A DNA stretch of 64,000 bases, taken from positions 2,418,001 to 2,482,000 of the forward strand of contig NZ_CP099222.1 of the NCBI RefSeq assembly GCF_029717145.1. The letters run 5' to 3'. Origin of the DNA: Citrobacter freundii (GTDB lineage Bacteria > Pseudomonadota > Gammaproteobacteria > Enterobacterales > Enterobacteriaceae). A model generated the notes under the pieces. The model did no database searches. It saw only the letters and a program-made list of their open reading frames with translations, and was not told the DNA's origin. Shown one piece after another: positions 37,856 to 47,365 of this stretch; position 1 is the first letter of the stretch, and the number at the start of each line of letters is the position of its first letter. A program made the position numbers and the translations under genes.

Positions 37856-39468
37856 GGCGCGGTTCCTTCCGGCGGTATGGCAGGCGCGGCATACCAGTTT
37901 TCTTTCGGCACCCTCACCGCATCATCGGGTTGCAACACAAAATTCGGCGACATGATCTGTACGCTAAATTCGTTGAACACATCCTGAATATGGCTGTACA
38001 ACGCGTTGCGCGCCTCAGCCAATGACTGCCCCGGTAGTAACCTGACCTGCAATTCATAAGAGACATACCAGTCCATTAACGCCAACTGGCGCACAAGCGG
38101 CGGCTGGGATAGATCGATTCCTTTTGCCCGCTTGGCGGCCAGTTCCAGCATGGCATGCACCTGCCGCCAGGGGGTGTCATAACCGATGGTGACACCGACG
38201 GTCAGATTGATACCGCCCCCCGAGTTTTGTGCGCTGAGATTGGTAATTTTGCCGCTGACCACCACCGCGTTCGGCACCGTGACGACGTAATTTTCACGGG
38301 TAATGATTTTGGTAGCGAGCATGCCTATCTCGCTCACCAACCCTTCGTTATCCGCAACGCGAATAACGTCACCTTTACGCAGGGCGCGGGAGTAGATCAG
38401 CACCAGCCCGCTCATGGCATGATTCATTACCCCTGCCGACCCGAGTGTCAGCATCAGACCAAAGAACACGCTAATCCCTTTGAACGCCAGTGAATTGGCA
38501 CCAGGAAGGAAGGGATAGGCTGCTGAAAGGGCGAACAACCACACCACCACGGAAATCAGCTTACGTGTCGCCCCCACGGTTTCAGGGTGAATACCGGGAA
38601 GCTGTAAGCGCCCTGCTTCTACCTGATTAAGTACAACTTTAAGCAGCTTAAGAATAAACGCGGTGATAAGAACAATAATCAGGACAATCATCAGCCCCGG
38701 TAATGCCGACGCAATCGACAGCGCGATTTCACGCAGCACCCGTATCGACCAATCACCCAAAGATGTCCCCCAGACACGCGTCCAGGGAAACAGGCTAAAT
38801 ACCCAACTGAGCCAGACATACAACGCGACTATGCCCAGCAGAATCATCAATAAGGCATACAAACGTGCCTCGATTGCACCGGTAAAACGCCGCCAACGCT
38901 GGGGGAGCCAGCTTCTGTTGGCAATGATTCGACGCCGGTAATAACGGCGAACCCATCGCCATGAACGGTACGCGCCATAGAAAAAAAGAATCAGCCCCAG
39001 CAATCCCGCGGCTGTTTTCACCGCAGACAGCGCCAGCCAACCGCCGTCGAATTGATCGCGCAACGCCGTCCGCTGGGTCTCCATGCGCACCAGCACCCGC
39101 TGAGCGGCCTGATCGAGGGTCAGATCGTCGCCTTCATCCAGATCGGCTTGCGCCAGCAGCAGCAGCGGTTTGCCGTTCATGACGATCAGCCTTCCCGGCT
39201 GGTTGTAGCGGGTTATCGGCACAATTTTCAGCGGTTCACGCAGGTCCGCCTGCGTAAAATTACGCAGCGTATTACGGATGCGCAACACCCGCTCTTCTGG
39301 CGTGGTTAAGCCAAATTTTGCCTGCAGCATCACAATCGGCTGGTGAAAGATATACACCGTCCGCGCACGTTCCTGTTCCGATGGCTGCTGTCGGGGCTCC
39401 GCCGCGAATGAGGGAAAAGCCAGAGCGCTAATAAAACACATCAAAAAAATGAGCAGTACCTTGTTCAT
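37852..39468 (-). CDS. MscS-family mechanosensitive channel with periplasmic domain (gene 1 of envelope operon)
   Basis: 538 residues from the ATG at 39468 (MNKVLLIF; an ATG three codons earlier is also possible). A signal peptide (cleavage after SFA) leads into a periplasmic domain of about 130 residues (GLTTPEERVLRIRNTLRNF), then five or so membrane helices, the MscS pore helix (FFGLMLTLGSAGVMNHAMSG) and the cytosolic beta/alpha domain (RVADNEGLVSEIG, TVPNAVVVSGKITNLSAQ). It resembles larger MscS paralogues more than MscS itself. It heads the five-gene operon; 311 bp upstream hold the promoter. Confidence 0.87.
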   Translation of the reverse strand: MNKVLLIFLMCFISALAFPSFAAEPRQQPSEQERARTVYIFHQPIVMLQAKFGLTTPEERVLRIRNTLRNFTQADLREPLKIVPITRYNQPGRLIVMNGKPLLLLAQADLDEGDDLTLDQAAQRVLVRMETQRTALRDQFDGGWLALSAVKTAAGLLGLILFFYGAYRSWRWVRRYYRRRIIANRSWLPQRWRRFTGAIEARLYALLMILLGIVALYVWLSWVFSLFPWTRVWGTSLGDWSIRVLREIALSIASALPGLMIVLIIVLITAFILKLLKVVLNQVEAGRLQLPGIHPETVGATRKLISVVVWLFALSAAYPFLPGANSLAFKGISVFFGLMLTLGSAGVMNHAMSGLVLIYSRALRKGDVIRVADNEGLVSEIGMLATKIITRENYVVTVPNAVVVSGKITNLSAQNSGGGINLTVGVTIGYDTPWRQVHAMLELAAKRAKGIDLSQPPLVRQLALMDWYVSYELQVRLLPGQSLAEARNALYSHIQDVFNEFSVQIMSPNFVLQPDDAVRVPKENWYAAPAIPPEGTAP

Positions 39469-39779
39469 ACTCACCATCCCGCATGTGTAAACATACTGAC
39501 CAACACTGTCCGCTTAAATGGAACGGTCTTGAGCATGGTGGAACTCCTTTCATTAGCGGCAAAAAAAGTATAGGAAACAAATTGATGAAAGACGCAGTTA
39601 AAAAAAACAATATTTTTACAATTTTAAACATATCAATATTGTTTATAAAAAAGTGCATGCATGATTAGTAGTCTATTGATTAGAAAGGAGGTAATAAAAA
39701 ACAATGATTTTTCGATAAACGGTATCGCGGTCATAAACCGGGTATAGTGGCGCCATAAAATCATTAAAACGGATACACC
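39469..39779. promoter_or_regulatory. Divergent promoter region between the envelope operon and the DMT exporter
   Basis: Very AT-rich. A perfect aaaggaggt Shine-Dalgarno-like sequence (39684-39692) precedes a four-codon ATG ATT TTT CGA TAA (39704-39718). A tatagt -10-like element lies at about 39743. No operator could be named. Confidence 0.4.
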
Positions 39780-40688
39780 ATGAGCACTGCAGGGAAAAGT
39801 AACCCACTGGCGATTGGCGGCCTGGTCGCCTTGACGCTCATCTGGAGCTACAGCTGGATCGCCATGAAACAGGTCACGCTGTACATCGGCTCGTTCGACT
39901 TCACTGCCCTACGCTGCACTTTCGGCGCACTGGTCTTATTTATTGTCCTGATGCTTCGAGGCCGAGGGATGCGCCCGACGCCTTTCCGCTATACGCTGGC
40001 AATTGCTTTGTTGCAGACCTGCGGCATGGTTGGGCTGTCGCAATGGGCGCTGGTCAGCGGCGGGGCTGGTAAGGTCGCGATCCTGAGCTATACCATGCCA
40101 TTCTGGGTGGTGATTATGGCGGCCATGTTTTTGGGCGAACGCATGCGGCGTATACAGTATGCCGCGATTGCGGTAGCGGCATCCGGACTGCTGCTGGTTT
40201 TACAGCCGTGGCAGATGGACTTCACCTCAATGAAAAGTGCGTTGCTGGCGATCCTGTCGGGGATCAGTTGGGGGGCGAGCGCCATTGTCGCCAAGCGCAT
40301 GTATGCCCGTCATCCGAATATCGATCTGCTCGCGCTAACCTCATGGCAGATGCTGTATGCCGCACTGGTAATGAGCCTGGTGGCCTTCCTGGTCCCTCAG
40401 CGCAGCCCTGACTGGCAGCCGGTGGTCTTCTGGGCGTTAGGCTATAGCGCCATACTGGCAACGGCGCTGGCATGGAGTTTATGGCTGTTTGTCCTGCGTA
40501 ATTTACCTGCCAGTATTGCCAGTTTAAGCACATTGGCGGTACCCGTTTGCGGGGTCCTGTTTTCCTGGTGGCTGCTGGGTGAAGAGCCCGGCGTAGTTGA
40601 AGGGAGCGGGATTGTATTGATTGTTGTGGCGCTGGCGATCGTCAGTCTGAAAAAACGGTCCCCTCAGGTGCAGAGCATCAAAAAATAA
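39780..40688 (+). CDS. EamA-family drug/metabolite exporter
   Basis: 302 residues, ten hydrophobic helices in two EamA repeats ([20 protein letters not shown] in the first, [20 protein letters not shown] in the second). It is intact, unlike the DMT gene at 4.4 kb. It is a single gene ending at the terminator shared with cybB. The substrate is unknown; related E. coli proteins export amino acids or metabolites. Confidence 0.85.
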   Translation: MSTAGKSNPLAIGGLVALTLIWSYSWIAMKQVTLYIGSFDFTALRCTFGALVLFIVLMLRGRGMRPTPFRYTLAIALLQTCGMVGLSQWALVSGGAGKVAILSYTMPFWVVIMAAMFLGERMRRIQYAAIAVAASGLLLVLQPWQMDFTSMKSALLAILSGISWGASAIVAKRMYARHPNIDLLALTSWQMLYAALVMSLVAFLVPQRSPDWQPVVFWALGYSAILATALAWSLWLFVLRNLPASIASLSTLAVPVCGVLFSWWLLGEEPGVVEGSGIVLIVVALAIVSLKKRSPQVQSIKK

Positions 40689-40699
40689 GTGGCCCAAAA

Positions 40700-40730
40700 C
40701 ACACGCCCCGCATAATGCGGGGCGTTGATT
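40700..40730. terminator. Terminator between the DMT exporter and cybB
   Basis: acgccccgca and tgcggggcgt form a perfect 10-bp stem with a 3-nt loop. The T-run is on the - strand, so it chiefly ends cybB. Confidence 0.8.
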
Positions 40731-40737
40731 ATCGACA

Positions 40738-41268
40738 TTACGAACGCTTGCGCGGCATCATGCGTAGCAGGGTATTATCCCGCCAAAAATAGTGATGCAT
40801 CAGGGCGGCAGCGGCATGCAGACCAATGACAAAATAGCCCAGTTTTGCTAGCGTCACATGCCAGGACTTCAGCATATCCACAATATCAAAGTTGGCTTCT
40901 GTCGCATGTGGCATAACGATGCCAAAGGCGATCCACGGATTCCCTCTGTTGTACATCATCACCAGACCAATTATCGGCAGGACGATGAACAACAGATAAA
41001 TAACCAGATGCCCAAGATGCGCCATACCGGTCATCATCGGCTTCGGTTTTGGCACAATCGGCGGCGTCGGATATTTAAGTCTGACCAGCAGGCGCGTTAC
41101 CATCAGCGCTAAAATCGTGATGCCGCAGGACACGTGTACCATGTTGAACCCGGGGCGATAGCTGCGCGGGAAAAATCCGCGGAGTTCCATGCCACAGTAG
41201 GTCACAATCACCAATAAAAAAACCAGCCAGTGGATGCCAATTTGCAGGCCAGAATACTTATTCCCCAT
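40738..41268 (-). CDS. cybB: CybB, cytochrome b561
   Basis: 176-residue four-helix inner-membrane dihaem cytochrome. Histidines suited to haem ligation are in IGIHWLVFL, FNMVHVSCG, WHVTLAKLGYFVIGLHAAAALMHH. The start at 41268 (MGNKYSGLQIGIHW) follows AGGAAG; an in-frame ATG 36 bp upstream lacks such a site. The E. coli protein oxidises ubiquinol with superoxide. Length and sequence match E. coli CybB. Confidence 0.93.
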   Translation of the reverse strand: MGNKYSGLQIGIHWLVFLLVIVTYCGMELRGFFPRSYRPGFNMVHVSCGITILALMVTRLLVRLKYPTPPIVPKPKPMMTGMAHLGHLVIYLLFIVLPIIGLVMMYNRGNPWIAFGIVMPHATEANFDIVDMLKSWHVTLAKLGYFVIGLHAAAALMHHYFWRDNTLLRMMPRKRS

Positions 41269-41369
41269 AACACTTCCTGAGTAAAAACAATAATGCGTCA
41301 ACATAACCAGCTTTTGTTAAAAATTCATTAACTTTGTTAGATCCTTTTCCGTTGATTACGTGTAACCGC

Positions 41370-41416
41370 AAAAAATAACGATTGCCGGTACCCCGCCAGT
41401 ACAGCGGAATACCGGT
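41370..41416 (-). terminator. Terminator of the sugar operon
   Basis: ccggtaccccgc pairs with gcggaataccgg (10 of 12) just past the last operon gene. On the - strand a T-rich run (cgttattttttg) follows. Confidence 0.7.
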
Positions 41417-41429
41417 TGCAGATGAAGCA

Positions 41430-42329
41430 TTACGTCCCGGTCACCATCAGTACGTCATCGACAAAATTTTTGGCGCGCGGAATATCCGACTCATCCACAT
41501 GTTCAATAATCAGCGGAATATTCGGATGGTTTTTAGCGAGCAGTTCCACATACAGCAGATAGTTGAGTGACCCGAGGCCGGCAGCCGGCAGTTCCACCGA
41601 ACCGGCCCCACGGAAGCTATTATGCTCCGCGGCACCGTCACCGAATTTCTCAATAACCACATCAGTTTTTTTGCAGTCCTTGGCGTGGGCAATTTTAATT
41701 TTACCATCGAGCACGTTGAAGATGCTGTGTAGTGTTTCATCAATAGCATCAATGTTTTTGTCGTCGAAATAGTTGGTGGGATCCAACGCCAGCCCAAGCC
41801 CTGGATGTTCAACATCACGCATCAACCGCGCAACCTGGCTTACCGAACCGATGATGTTGTTGACGTAGTTTTCCACCAGGAAAACCGCCCCATGCTCCCA
41901 GGCAAAGGTCGCCAGCTCTCGGGCGATACTTTTGAATTCCTGATACGCCTCTTCGGTGCTGTTTTGGGGATCGTATAGCCAGTCGCTGTCGACGTTATAA
42001 GTCCCTGTTTCGCTGATCACATACGGCGTACCAAAATCCCTTGCATGCGCCAGGATCTCTTTTACCGCTGCGATGTTCTCCGCGCGTTTGACCGGATCAG
42101 GATGCACGAGATTGGTATAAGCTGAAATGGCAACAATGGGCAGATTCGCCTGACGAAACGCGTCACGCACCTGGTGCGCTTTCTGTTTGGTAATGTGTCC
42201 ACGGCTGAGATCAATATCAGTGAATTCGAGGTCGAGCTGTACGCAGCCCATGCCCGCCTGCTTAATCTTCGCAATGGTCTCTTCCAGCGTGTAAGGGTAA
42301 TAACCGGTAAAAATGCCGACGTTAATCAT
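41430..42329 (-). CDS. Sugar isomerase/epimerase-like TIM barrel (AP-endonuclease 2 fold)
   Basis: 299 residues of the xylose-isomerase-like/IolE family. The expected metal ligands are in order: Glu in AVFLVENYVNN, Asp in GLALDPTNYF, His in IKIAHAKDCK, Glu in LIIEHVDESD. It is the last gene of the operon and overlaps the dehydrogenase gene by four bases (ATGA). The substrate is unknown; family members isomerise, epimerise or dehydrate keto sugars and inositols, often beside Gfo/Idh/MocA dehydrogenases as here. Confidence 0.82.
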   Translation of the reverse strand: MINVGIFTGYYPYTLEETIAKIKQAGMGCVQLDLEFTDIDLSRGHITKQKAHQVRDAFRQANLPIVAISAYTNLVHPDPVKRAENIAAVKEILAHARDFGTPYVISETGTYNVDSDWLYDPQNSTEEAYQEFKSIARELATFAWEHGAVFLVENYVNNIIGSVSQVARLMRDVEHPGLGLALDPTNYFDDKNIDAIDETLHSIFNVLDGKIKIAHAKDCKKTDVVIEKFGDGAAEHNSFRGAGSVELPAAGLGSLNYLLYVELLAKNHPNIPLIIEHVDESDIPRAKNFVDDVLMVTGT

Positions 42330-43456
42330 TTTGTATTCTCCTGAAGGATTTCATTGAGATAAACCGTTCGTTCTTCCTGTATTGAGAGGTAACAGGCTTC
42401 AATACAGGCCAGCGTGCCTACGTTATCTTTTGCGCTGATGTCCGGTTCGACGCCGTGCTCCAGAGCGCACATCAGGTTCGCCATGGTGCCGATAAACGCA
42501 TCCGGGAACCACTGACGTTCCCATTGCGGCATCACCCAGCGATCCGGGTAGTCGCGCGATGCAAGTTTCAACGTGCTGCCGCAATACTCCGGCGGTCGGC
42601 GGTGCCAGCCGAAATCGCCTTCTGCCAGCCCATCGGTACCTTCCACACGCCAGTTGATGTAGTTGTTTTTGGCACAGGGTTCCCCCGGCCAGGCCCAGAC
42701 ATCATCCAGGCTGGTCGCGATCAGGCCATTGGCATACTGGAAGGTGTATTGCGTAATACCATCGGTGTGTTCAAAGGTGGTTCGCGGATCAGTGCGGCAC
42801 ACAGCGGTCACTTTTATCGGATGACCAAATAAAAAGCGGAAGGCATCGATATGGTGAATCGCCATCGCATACAGCTCGAGCTTTTTGTATTGCTGCAGGA
42901 AGTGCTGCCAGTCGGGTATAGCGCGCATATCAATACTGGCAATCACCGGCGTGCCGATGAGTTGATTATCGAGAATGTACTTCAGCGCCCGCATTGATGG
43001 GTCATAGCGCATATTGGAGTTCACTGCGATGGGAATACCACTCTGTTGACTCAGCCGCACGATTTCACGCCCGGCCTCCAGCGACATCGCCAGCGGTTTC
43101 TGACAAAGAATGGCTTTCACGTTTTTCGCCGGGGAATCTTTAGCGCAGATAAAGCGCACGATCTCTAACTGAATATGCGGCGGTACAGCGATATCAATAA
43201 TCTCAATCTGCGGATCACACACCATCTCCTTCCAGGATGCATACACTTTCGGGATGGCAAACATGTCGGACAGGCGCTGGCTATGGGTGGTATCCAGCGA
43301 AGTGATACCGTAGGTCGTAAAACCGGCTTTCTGATACGCCACCAGATGGCAGTGCTCAACGATAAAGCCGGCCCCGATAATACCGATTCTATAATCTTTT
43401 CTCTGCGGTAACGCCGGACGAGTCGCCTGTTCTAATAAGCTTTCTAACGAATCCAT
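42326..43456 (-). CDS. Gfo/Idh/MocA-family oxidoreductase
   Basis: 376 residues. The Rossmann motif is IGIIGAGFIVEHCHL near residue 25. The family EKP motif appears as CQKPLAMS, keeping the catalytic lysine, and a catalytic-type His lies in IHHIDAFRFL. It probably oxidises a sugar or polyol hydroxyl with NAD(P). The gene is coupled to the isomerase that follows. Together they form the oxidation/isomerisation half of the operon. Confidence 0.85.
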   Translation of the reverse strand: MDSLESLLEQATRPALPQRKDYRIGIIGAGFIVEHCHLVAYQKAGFTTYGITSLDTTHSQRLSDMFAIPKVYASWKEMVCDPQIEIIDIAVPPHIQLEIVRFICAKDSPAKNVKAILCQKPLAMSLEAGREIVRLSQQSGIPIAVNSNMRYDPSMRALKYILDNQLIGTPVIASIDMRAIPDWQHFLQQYKKLELYAMAIHHIDAFRFLFGHPIKVTAVCRTDPRTTFEHTDGITQYTFQYANGLIATSLDDVWAWPGEPCAKNNYINWRVEGTDGLAEGDFGWHRRPPEYCGSTLKLASRDYPDRWVMPQWERQWFPDAFIGTMANLMCALEHGVEPDISAKDNVGTLACIEACYLSIQEERTVYLNEILQENTK

Positions 43457-43513
43457 GATGCCCCCGTTGATGATGATATGCGTTGGCGGCGAGGATCACC
43501 TCGCCGCTGTTGT

Positions 43514-44896
43514 TTAGTGCAGCGCATGGCCTTTCACCACCGAACGCTCTCGCTGTGGTGCAGCACTCCGCTGTTTTTGCAACCAGAATTGTTCAATTTC
43601 TTCCAGCGATTTGCCTTTGGTTTCCGGCAACATCCGTTTGGTGATAATCAGTTGGATCAGACACATCACGGCAAAGAAATAGAATGTGTTGTTACCGCCA
43701 AAGGTGGCGAGCGTAAAAGGAAACAGCCAGACCACCAGGAAATTAAAGATCCACTGGGTAAAGGAGACCAGCGCCACCGCTTTGCTGCGGATCGCGTTAG
43801 GAAACATCTCCGAAACCAACGTCCAGAAAACCGGGCCGATACAGGCAGAAAAACAGGCGATATACGAGAACAAAAAGAACAGCGTCACCCCCGCTGGCAA
43901 GGCATGATGGAACGAGAAGCCGAGGAAAAACAGCGACACACCCATAATCAACGAGCCATAGAGATAAAGCGGGCGGCGCCCTACTCGATCAATTAACACC
44001 ACGCCAACCACGGTGGCTGTCAGGTTAATAATGCCCATAAAGATATTGAAATAGAGCGCGGAGCTTATTGAGAACCCGGCAGCCATCATAATTTTCGGCG
44101 CATAATCGAGGGCGGCATTACAGCCGATCAACTGCACCAGCACAGCCAGAATCAGGCCTAGCATAATGCTGCTGCGCGCGTCTTTATGAAACAGCGTGCT
44201 GGACTGAGTAGCATGATGGGCCGCGAGGTTTTTCTCCACATCAGCGGTCATTCTTTGCGCTTCATCAGCAGAATAAAAACGTTGCAATATATTTAGCGCT
44301 TTTTGCTTTTGGCCTTTCAGGGTAAGCCAGCGTGGGCTCTCTGGGATAAACAGCAGCCCGACAAAGAATACGACCGCCGGGACAACGCCGGAAATAAACA
44401 TCAACCGCCAGTTATTTTCCAGATCCTTAAGAAAATAGTTGGTCAGATAGGAAAGTAAAATACCCAGCATGATGCACAGTTGATATATCGCAGTCATCCG
44501 CCCACGCATGGAGGCAGGGGCCATTTCCGCGACATACATCGGCGACAAAACCGAAATCGCTCCCACGCTAATCCCACCCAGCAAGCGGTTCAGGATAAAT
44601 GTGGTTTCATTCGTGGCGATGCCGGTGCCCACACAGGAAAGACCAAAGATAATGGCAGAAATAATTAAAACACGTTTGCGGCCAAATTTATTAGTGATAT
44701 ACCCCGAGCTGAACGAACCGATAATACAGCCAACTAATAATGAACTGACGCCCCAGCCAAGCTGGAGTTCATTCCAGTTAAAGTAAGTCTGAATAAAAGG
44801 AATAGCACCGGCAATAATCGCGATATCAAAGCCAAACATGATCCCGCCCAAAATAGCCGTGCAGCAGCTAAAGTACAAATAAAATGGATATTTCAT
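43514..44896 (-). CDS. MFS sugar porter
   Basis: 460 residues with twelve helices and sugar-porter signatures: GGISVGAISVLSPMYVAEMA, the RxGRR-type DRVGRRPLYLYG, FIPESPRWL and the C-terminal PETKGKSLEEIE. It imports a sugar with protons across the inner membrane. The start at 44896 (MKYPFYLYFSC) follows AAGGATTGTG; an in-frame ATG at 44917 is less well placed. It sits in the middle of the sugar operon and is presumably its uptake system. Confidence 0.9.
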   Translation of the reverse strand: MKYPFYLYFSCCTAILGGIMFGFDIAIIAGAIPFIQTYFNWNELQLGWGVSSLLVGCIIGSFSSGYITNKFGRKRVLIISAIIFGLSCVGTGIATNETTFILNRLLGGISVGAISVLSPMYVAEMAPASMRGRMTAIYQLCIMLGILLSYLTNYFLKDLENNWRLMFISGVVPAVVFFVGLLFIPESPRWLTLKGQKQKALNILQRFYSADEAQRMTADVEKNLAAHHATQSSTLFHKDARSSIMLGLILAVLVQLIGCNAALDYAPKIMMAAGFSISSALYFNIFMGIINLTATVVGVVLIDRVGRRPLYLYGSLIMGVSLFFLGFSFHHALPAGVTLFFLFSYIACFSACIGPVFWTLVSEMFPNAIRSKAVALVSFTQWIFNFLVVWLFPFTLATFGGNNTFYFFAVMCLIQLIITKRMLPETKGKSLEEIEQFWLQKQRSAAPQRERSVVKGHALH

Positions 44897-45017
44897 CGTC
44901 ACAATCCTTACCAGCATACGGGCTTAATGAGGAGAGAACATTGCCCATATCGCCTTGTCGTGTGCCTGCAATAATCCGCTAATGACCAGGCTGTTGCGAA
45001 ACGCAACAGCCGCCACA

Positions 45018-45518
45018 TTATTTAAGTTGTGGTACGTAATTTTCTTTAATCCGCTGACGGCGTGTTACGTAGGCGGGTAGCGGCTGCACGTTCGAACCCT
45101 CGGAAAACCAGGCGAAGGGGTCGGTACTGGCCACCAGCGCGAAATTGGCCCACGGGTTAAACGATCCCGAACGGATAATCACTTTGGCTTGGTGGGCAAT
45201 CTCGCTGCACAGTCTTTCATGGCTGGCTTCGCTAAAGTCCGCGCCGGAACCGGTATAAATATCCTGTACCTGACGGTACAGATCCGGATTACAGTCGCGC
45301 ACTTCGCGAGCGAACTGAATATCTTCGACAAAAACCTCCTGGCGCAGGACGCGGAGAATATCCGTCACGTCCGGGATACCTGGCCAAAAACCAAGATCGA
45401 TACGGTTAGCGTTCGCCGGGATCGGGAAACCAGCATCGGTCACCAGAATAATATCGGTGTGGCCCAGGGTAGACAGCGCTGCTGCCAGTTGAGGATGTAG
45501 GATACGTTCAGGTCTCAT
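45018..45518 (-). CDS. RbsD/FucU-family sugar mutarotase
   Basis: 166 residues. Family features are HPQLAAALSTLGHTDIILVTDAG with the conserved His and Asp, and the C-terminal YxxxIKxGxxxPYxNxxL-like region modified to AKVIIRSGSFNPWANFALVAST. RbsD proteins are about 139 residues, so this one has a C-terminal extension of some 25 residues (VQPLPAYVTRRQRIKENY). The start at 45518 follows CGGAGAG. It would convert anomers of the imported sugar before phosphorylation. Confidence 0.8.
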   Translation of the reverse strand: MRPERILHPQLAAALSTLGHTDIILVTDAGFPIPANANRIDLGFWPGIPDVTDILRVLRQEVFVEDIQFAREVRDCNPDLYRQVQDIYTGSGADFSEASHERLCSEIAHQAKVIIRSGSFNPWANFALVASTDPFAWFSEGSNVQPLPAYVTRRQRIKENYVPQLK

Positions 45519-45547
45519 TGTTATCTCTCCGAATGGAATTTTTATAA

Positions 45548-46459
45548 TTAACAACCGAGAAAATCTTCAACGTCTTTGCGTGTTTTGTAGGAAGGGACCG
45601 TTTCCCAGTCACAGCAGCACAGTGCGGCGGTGGCATTGGCGAAATATGCGGCTTTATCAATAAGTTGGCCTTCGCTTAAAGCGACTGCCAACCCGGCGTT
45701 AAAGCTGTCACCCGCGCCGTTACTGTCCACCACGTCGACCTTGCAGGACGGGATTTTCAGGGTGTCGGTACGGGTAAACACCGCGCTACCGGCATCCCCC
45801 AGCGTCATCACCACATGGCTGCAGCCGGTTTCCAACAACAGATCGGCAATTTCACGGTTACTGCGCCCATCGTCCGGAGCCAGTCCTAGCGCAACGCGCG
45901 CTTCGGTTTCATTCGGCGTCAGGTAATCGATATGGCGAAGATTCACGCCGCGCAGGTCACAGGCGGGCGCCGGATTCAAAATGGTAATCTTTCCAAGCTG
46001 TTTGGCGAGTGTCAGGCCATAGAGTGCGGTTTCTAGCGGGATTTCCAGTTGTGCCAGCACAACTTTACTCTGCGCCATTTGCACTTGCGCTTCGTCCACC
46101 CGCGCCGGAGTGAAAAGCTTATTGGCCCCCATATCCACGACGATCACGTTACGGGCCTGATTATCTTTAATGATCAATCCAGCGCCGGTGGGCAGCTCGG
46201 GCGTTAAGGTCAGCGCCTCAATATTGACGCCTTCTTCACGCATTAACGCGACGAATTCATGGCCAAACGTATCGTCGCCGACCACACCTGCATAGGCCAC
46301 GTGGGCTCCGAGTCGGGCCGCCTGTACGGCCATATCCGACCCCTTTCCACCCCAGGTCTGGCGGAAGTCGGTGCCGATTAATGTCTCGCCCGCCAGCGGA
46401 ATACGTTCAGCCGTCATGACCAGCGCTTTGGCATAGCTACCAAGGATAAAAATACTCAT
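45548..46459 (-). CDS. PfkB-family carbohydrate kinase (ribokinase-like)
   Basis: 303 residues. The N-terminal GGKGSDMAVQAARLGAHVAY and the C-terminal anion-hole motif DSNGAGDSFNAGL with the catalytic Asp identify a ribokinase-type enzyme. It should phosphorylate the imported sugar with ATP. It follows the aldolase gene by 71 bp and precedes the RbsD-like gene by 29 bp. The usual ribokinase DTTGAGD motif is DSNGAGD here, a tolerated change. Confidence 0.87.
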   Translation of the reverse strand: MSIFILGSYAKALVMTAERIPLAGETLIGTDFRQTWGGKGSDMAVQAARLGAHVAYAGVVGDDTFGHEFVALMREEGVNIEALTLTPELPTGAGLIIKDNQARNVIVVDMGANKLFTPARVDEAQVQMAQSKVVLAQLEIPLETALYGLTLAKQLGKITILNPAPACDLRGVNLRHIDYLTPNETEARVALGLAPDDGRSNREIADLLLETGCSHVVMTLGDAGSAVFTRTDTLKIPSCKVDVVDSNGAGDSFNAGLAVALSEGQLIDKAAYFANATAALCCCDWETVPSYKTRKDVEDFLGC

Positions 46460-46530
46460 CAGTCATTCTCCTTTTCACCTGACAATGGCATAACAATGCG
46501 CCATCGCAGCCAGGCTGCGACGGCCATACG

Positions 46531-47232
46531 TTAATAAGCGTTAATATCCCCTGTCAGACCTTTTACCAGTTCAGGTCCGGAACTGGTGCCGACCAGTTCC
46601 GCCCCGGCTTCGAACATCGTTTTCATTTTTTCCAGGGTATTGACCTTACCGGATACTTTTACCCGACACGGTAACTGAATATGGGCTTTGAGAAGCTGGA
46701 CATCTTCTACCGTCGCTTCACACCCCCCCTTACCCCAACCGCTGGACTGCTTCACCCAGTCAATACCAGCTTCGAAAGCATAGCGTGTTGCTTTGATTTT
46801 CAATGCCTCTTCGGTAATAAATCCAAACTCCAGCATGGCTTTCACTTTCATACCGAGGTCATGGGCCACATGGGTCACGGTCTTCAACTCATCAAAATAG
46901 AGATCGTCCTGGCCGCCCAGCAAATAGCCAGGGTTCGGCGGGAAGTCGAACTCATCCGCGCCCTGCTTCGCCAGTTCGCGCACCACCGCCACTTTCATTG
47001 CCGTCGTATCGTTAGCCATCGGGAAATTAACGGTCGTTGCCACGCGCACGCCGCTTCCTTTCAGTATCTCTTTTGCAAGGGCCACCCAGCAAGGTGCAAT
47101 CATGGCGGCATCAAACTGGTACTGCATGCAGGTTTCCAGATGTTGAATCACCCCTTCACGCGTCAAATCCGGGTTGACGTTGGTGTACTGAATCGCCTTT
47201 GCGATCTGACGCGGGTCGTTAAAATCAATCAT
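46531..47232 (-). CDS. DeoC-family class I aldolase (deoxyribose-phosphate aldolase-like)
   Basis: 233 residues, first gene of the sugar operon. The DERA catalytic set is visible: Asp in GADEFDFPPN, Schiff-base Lys in IDWVKQSSGWG and the second Lys in CRVKVSGKVNT. DERA splits 2-deoxyribose 5-phosphate into acetaldehyde and glyceraldehyde 3-phosphate. The phosphate pocket region GTSSGPELVKG is somewhat different from DeoC, so the substrate may be another phosphorylated sugar. It starts 194 bp from the divergent AraC regulator. Confidence 0.85.
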   Translation of the reverse strand: MIDFNDPRQIAKAIQYTNVNPDLTREGVIQHLETCMQYQFDAAMIAPCWVALAKEILKGSGVRVATTVNFPMANDTTAMKVAVVRELAKQGADEFDFPPNPGYLLGGQDDLYFDELKTVTHVAHDLGMKVKAMLEFGFITEEALKIKATRYAFEAGIDWVKQSSGWGKGGCEATVEDVQLLKAHIQLPCRVKVSGKVNTLEKMKTMFEAGAELVGTSSGPELVKGLTGDINAY

Positions 47233-47365
47233 GGACAGCTCCTGTGTGGTAAGTAAAAAAATTGTAAGAACACAGTGAAGATGACGTTACTTTAGCCGGG
47301 GCTGACGATAAGCGTGATGGGCAGGATTCCCTGAAACATGGATGAAATTTTCATGTCAATGGAAA

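Noticed and set aside
41269..41429. RydC-type small RNA near cybB
   Set aside because: E. coli has a small RNA in this neighbourhood as I recall, but no matching core or terminator-linked sequence could be recognised here beyond the operon terminator.
44897..44917. Upstream start for the MFS porter
   Set aside because: The ATG at 44896 has a well-spaced AAGGATT site; the longer start adds seven residues not expected in sugar porters.
46681..47256. 191-codon + strand frame opposite the aldolase gene
   Set aside because: Antisense to a gene whose catalytic residues are all conserved.
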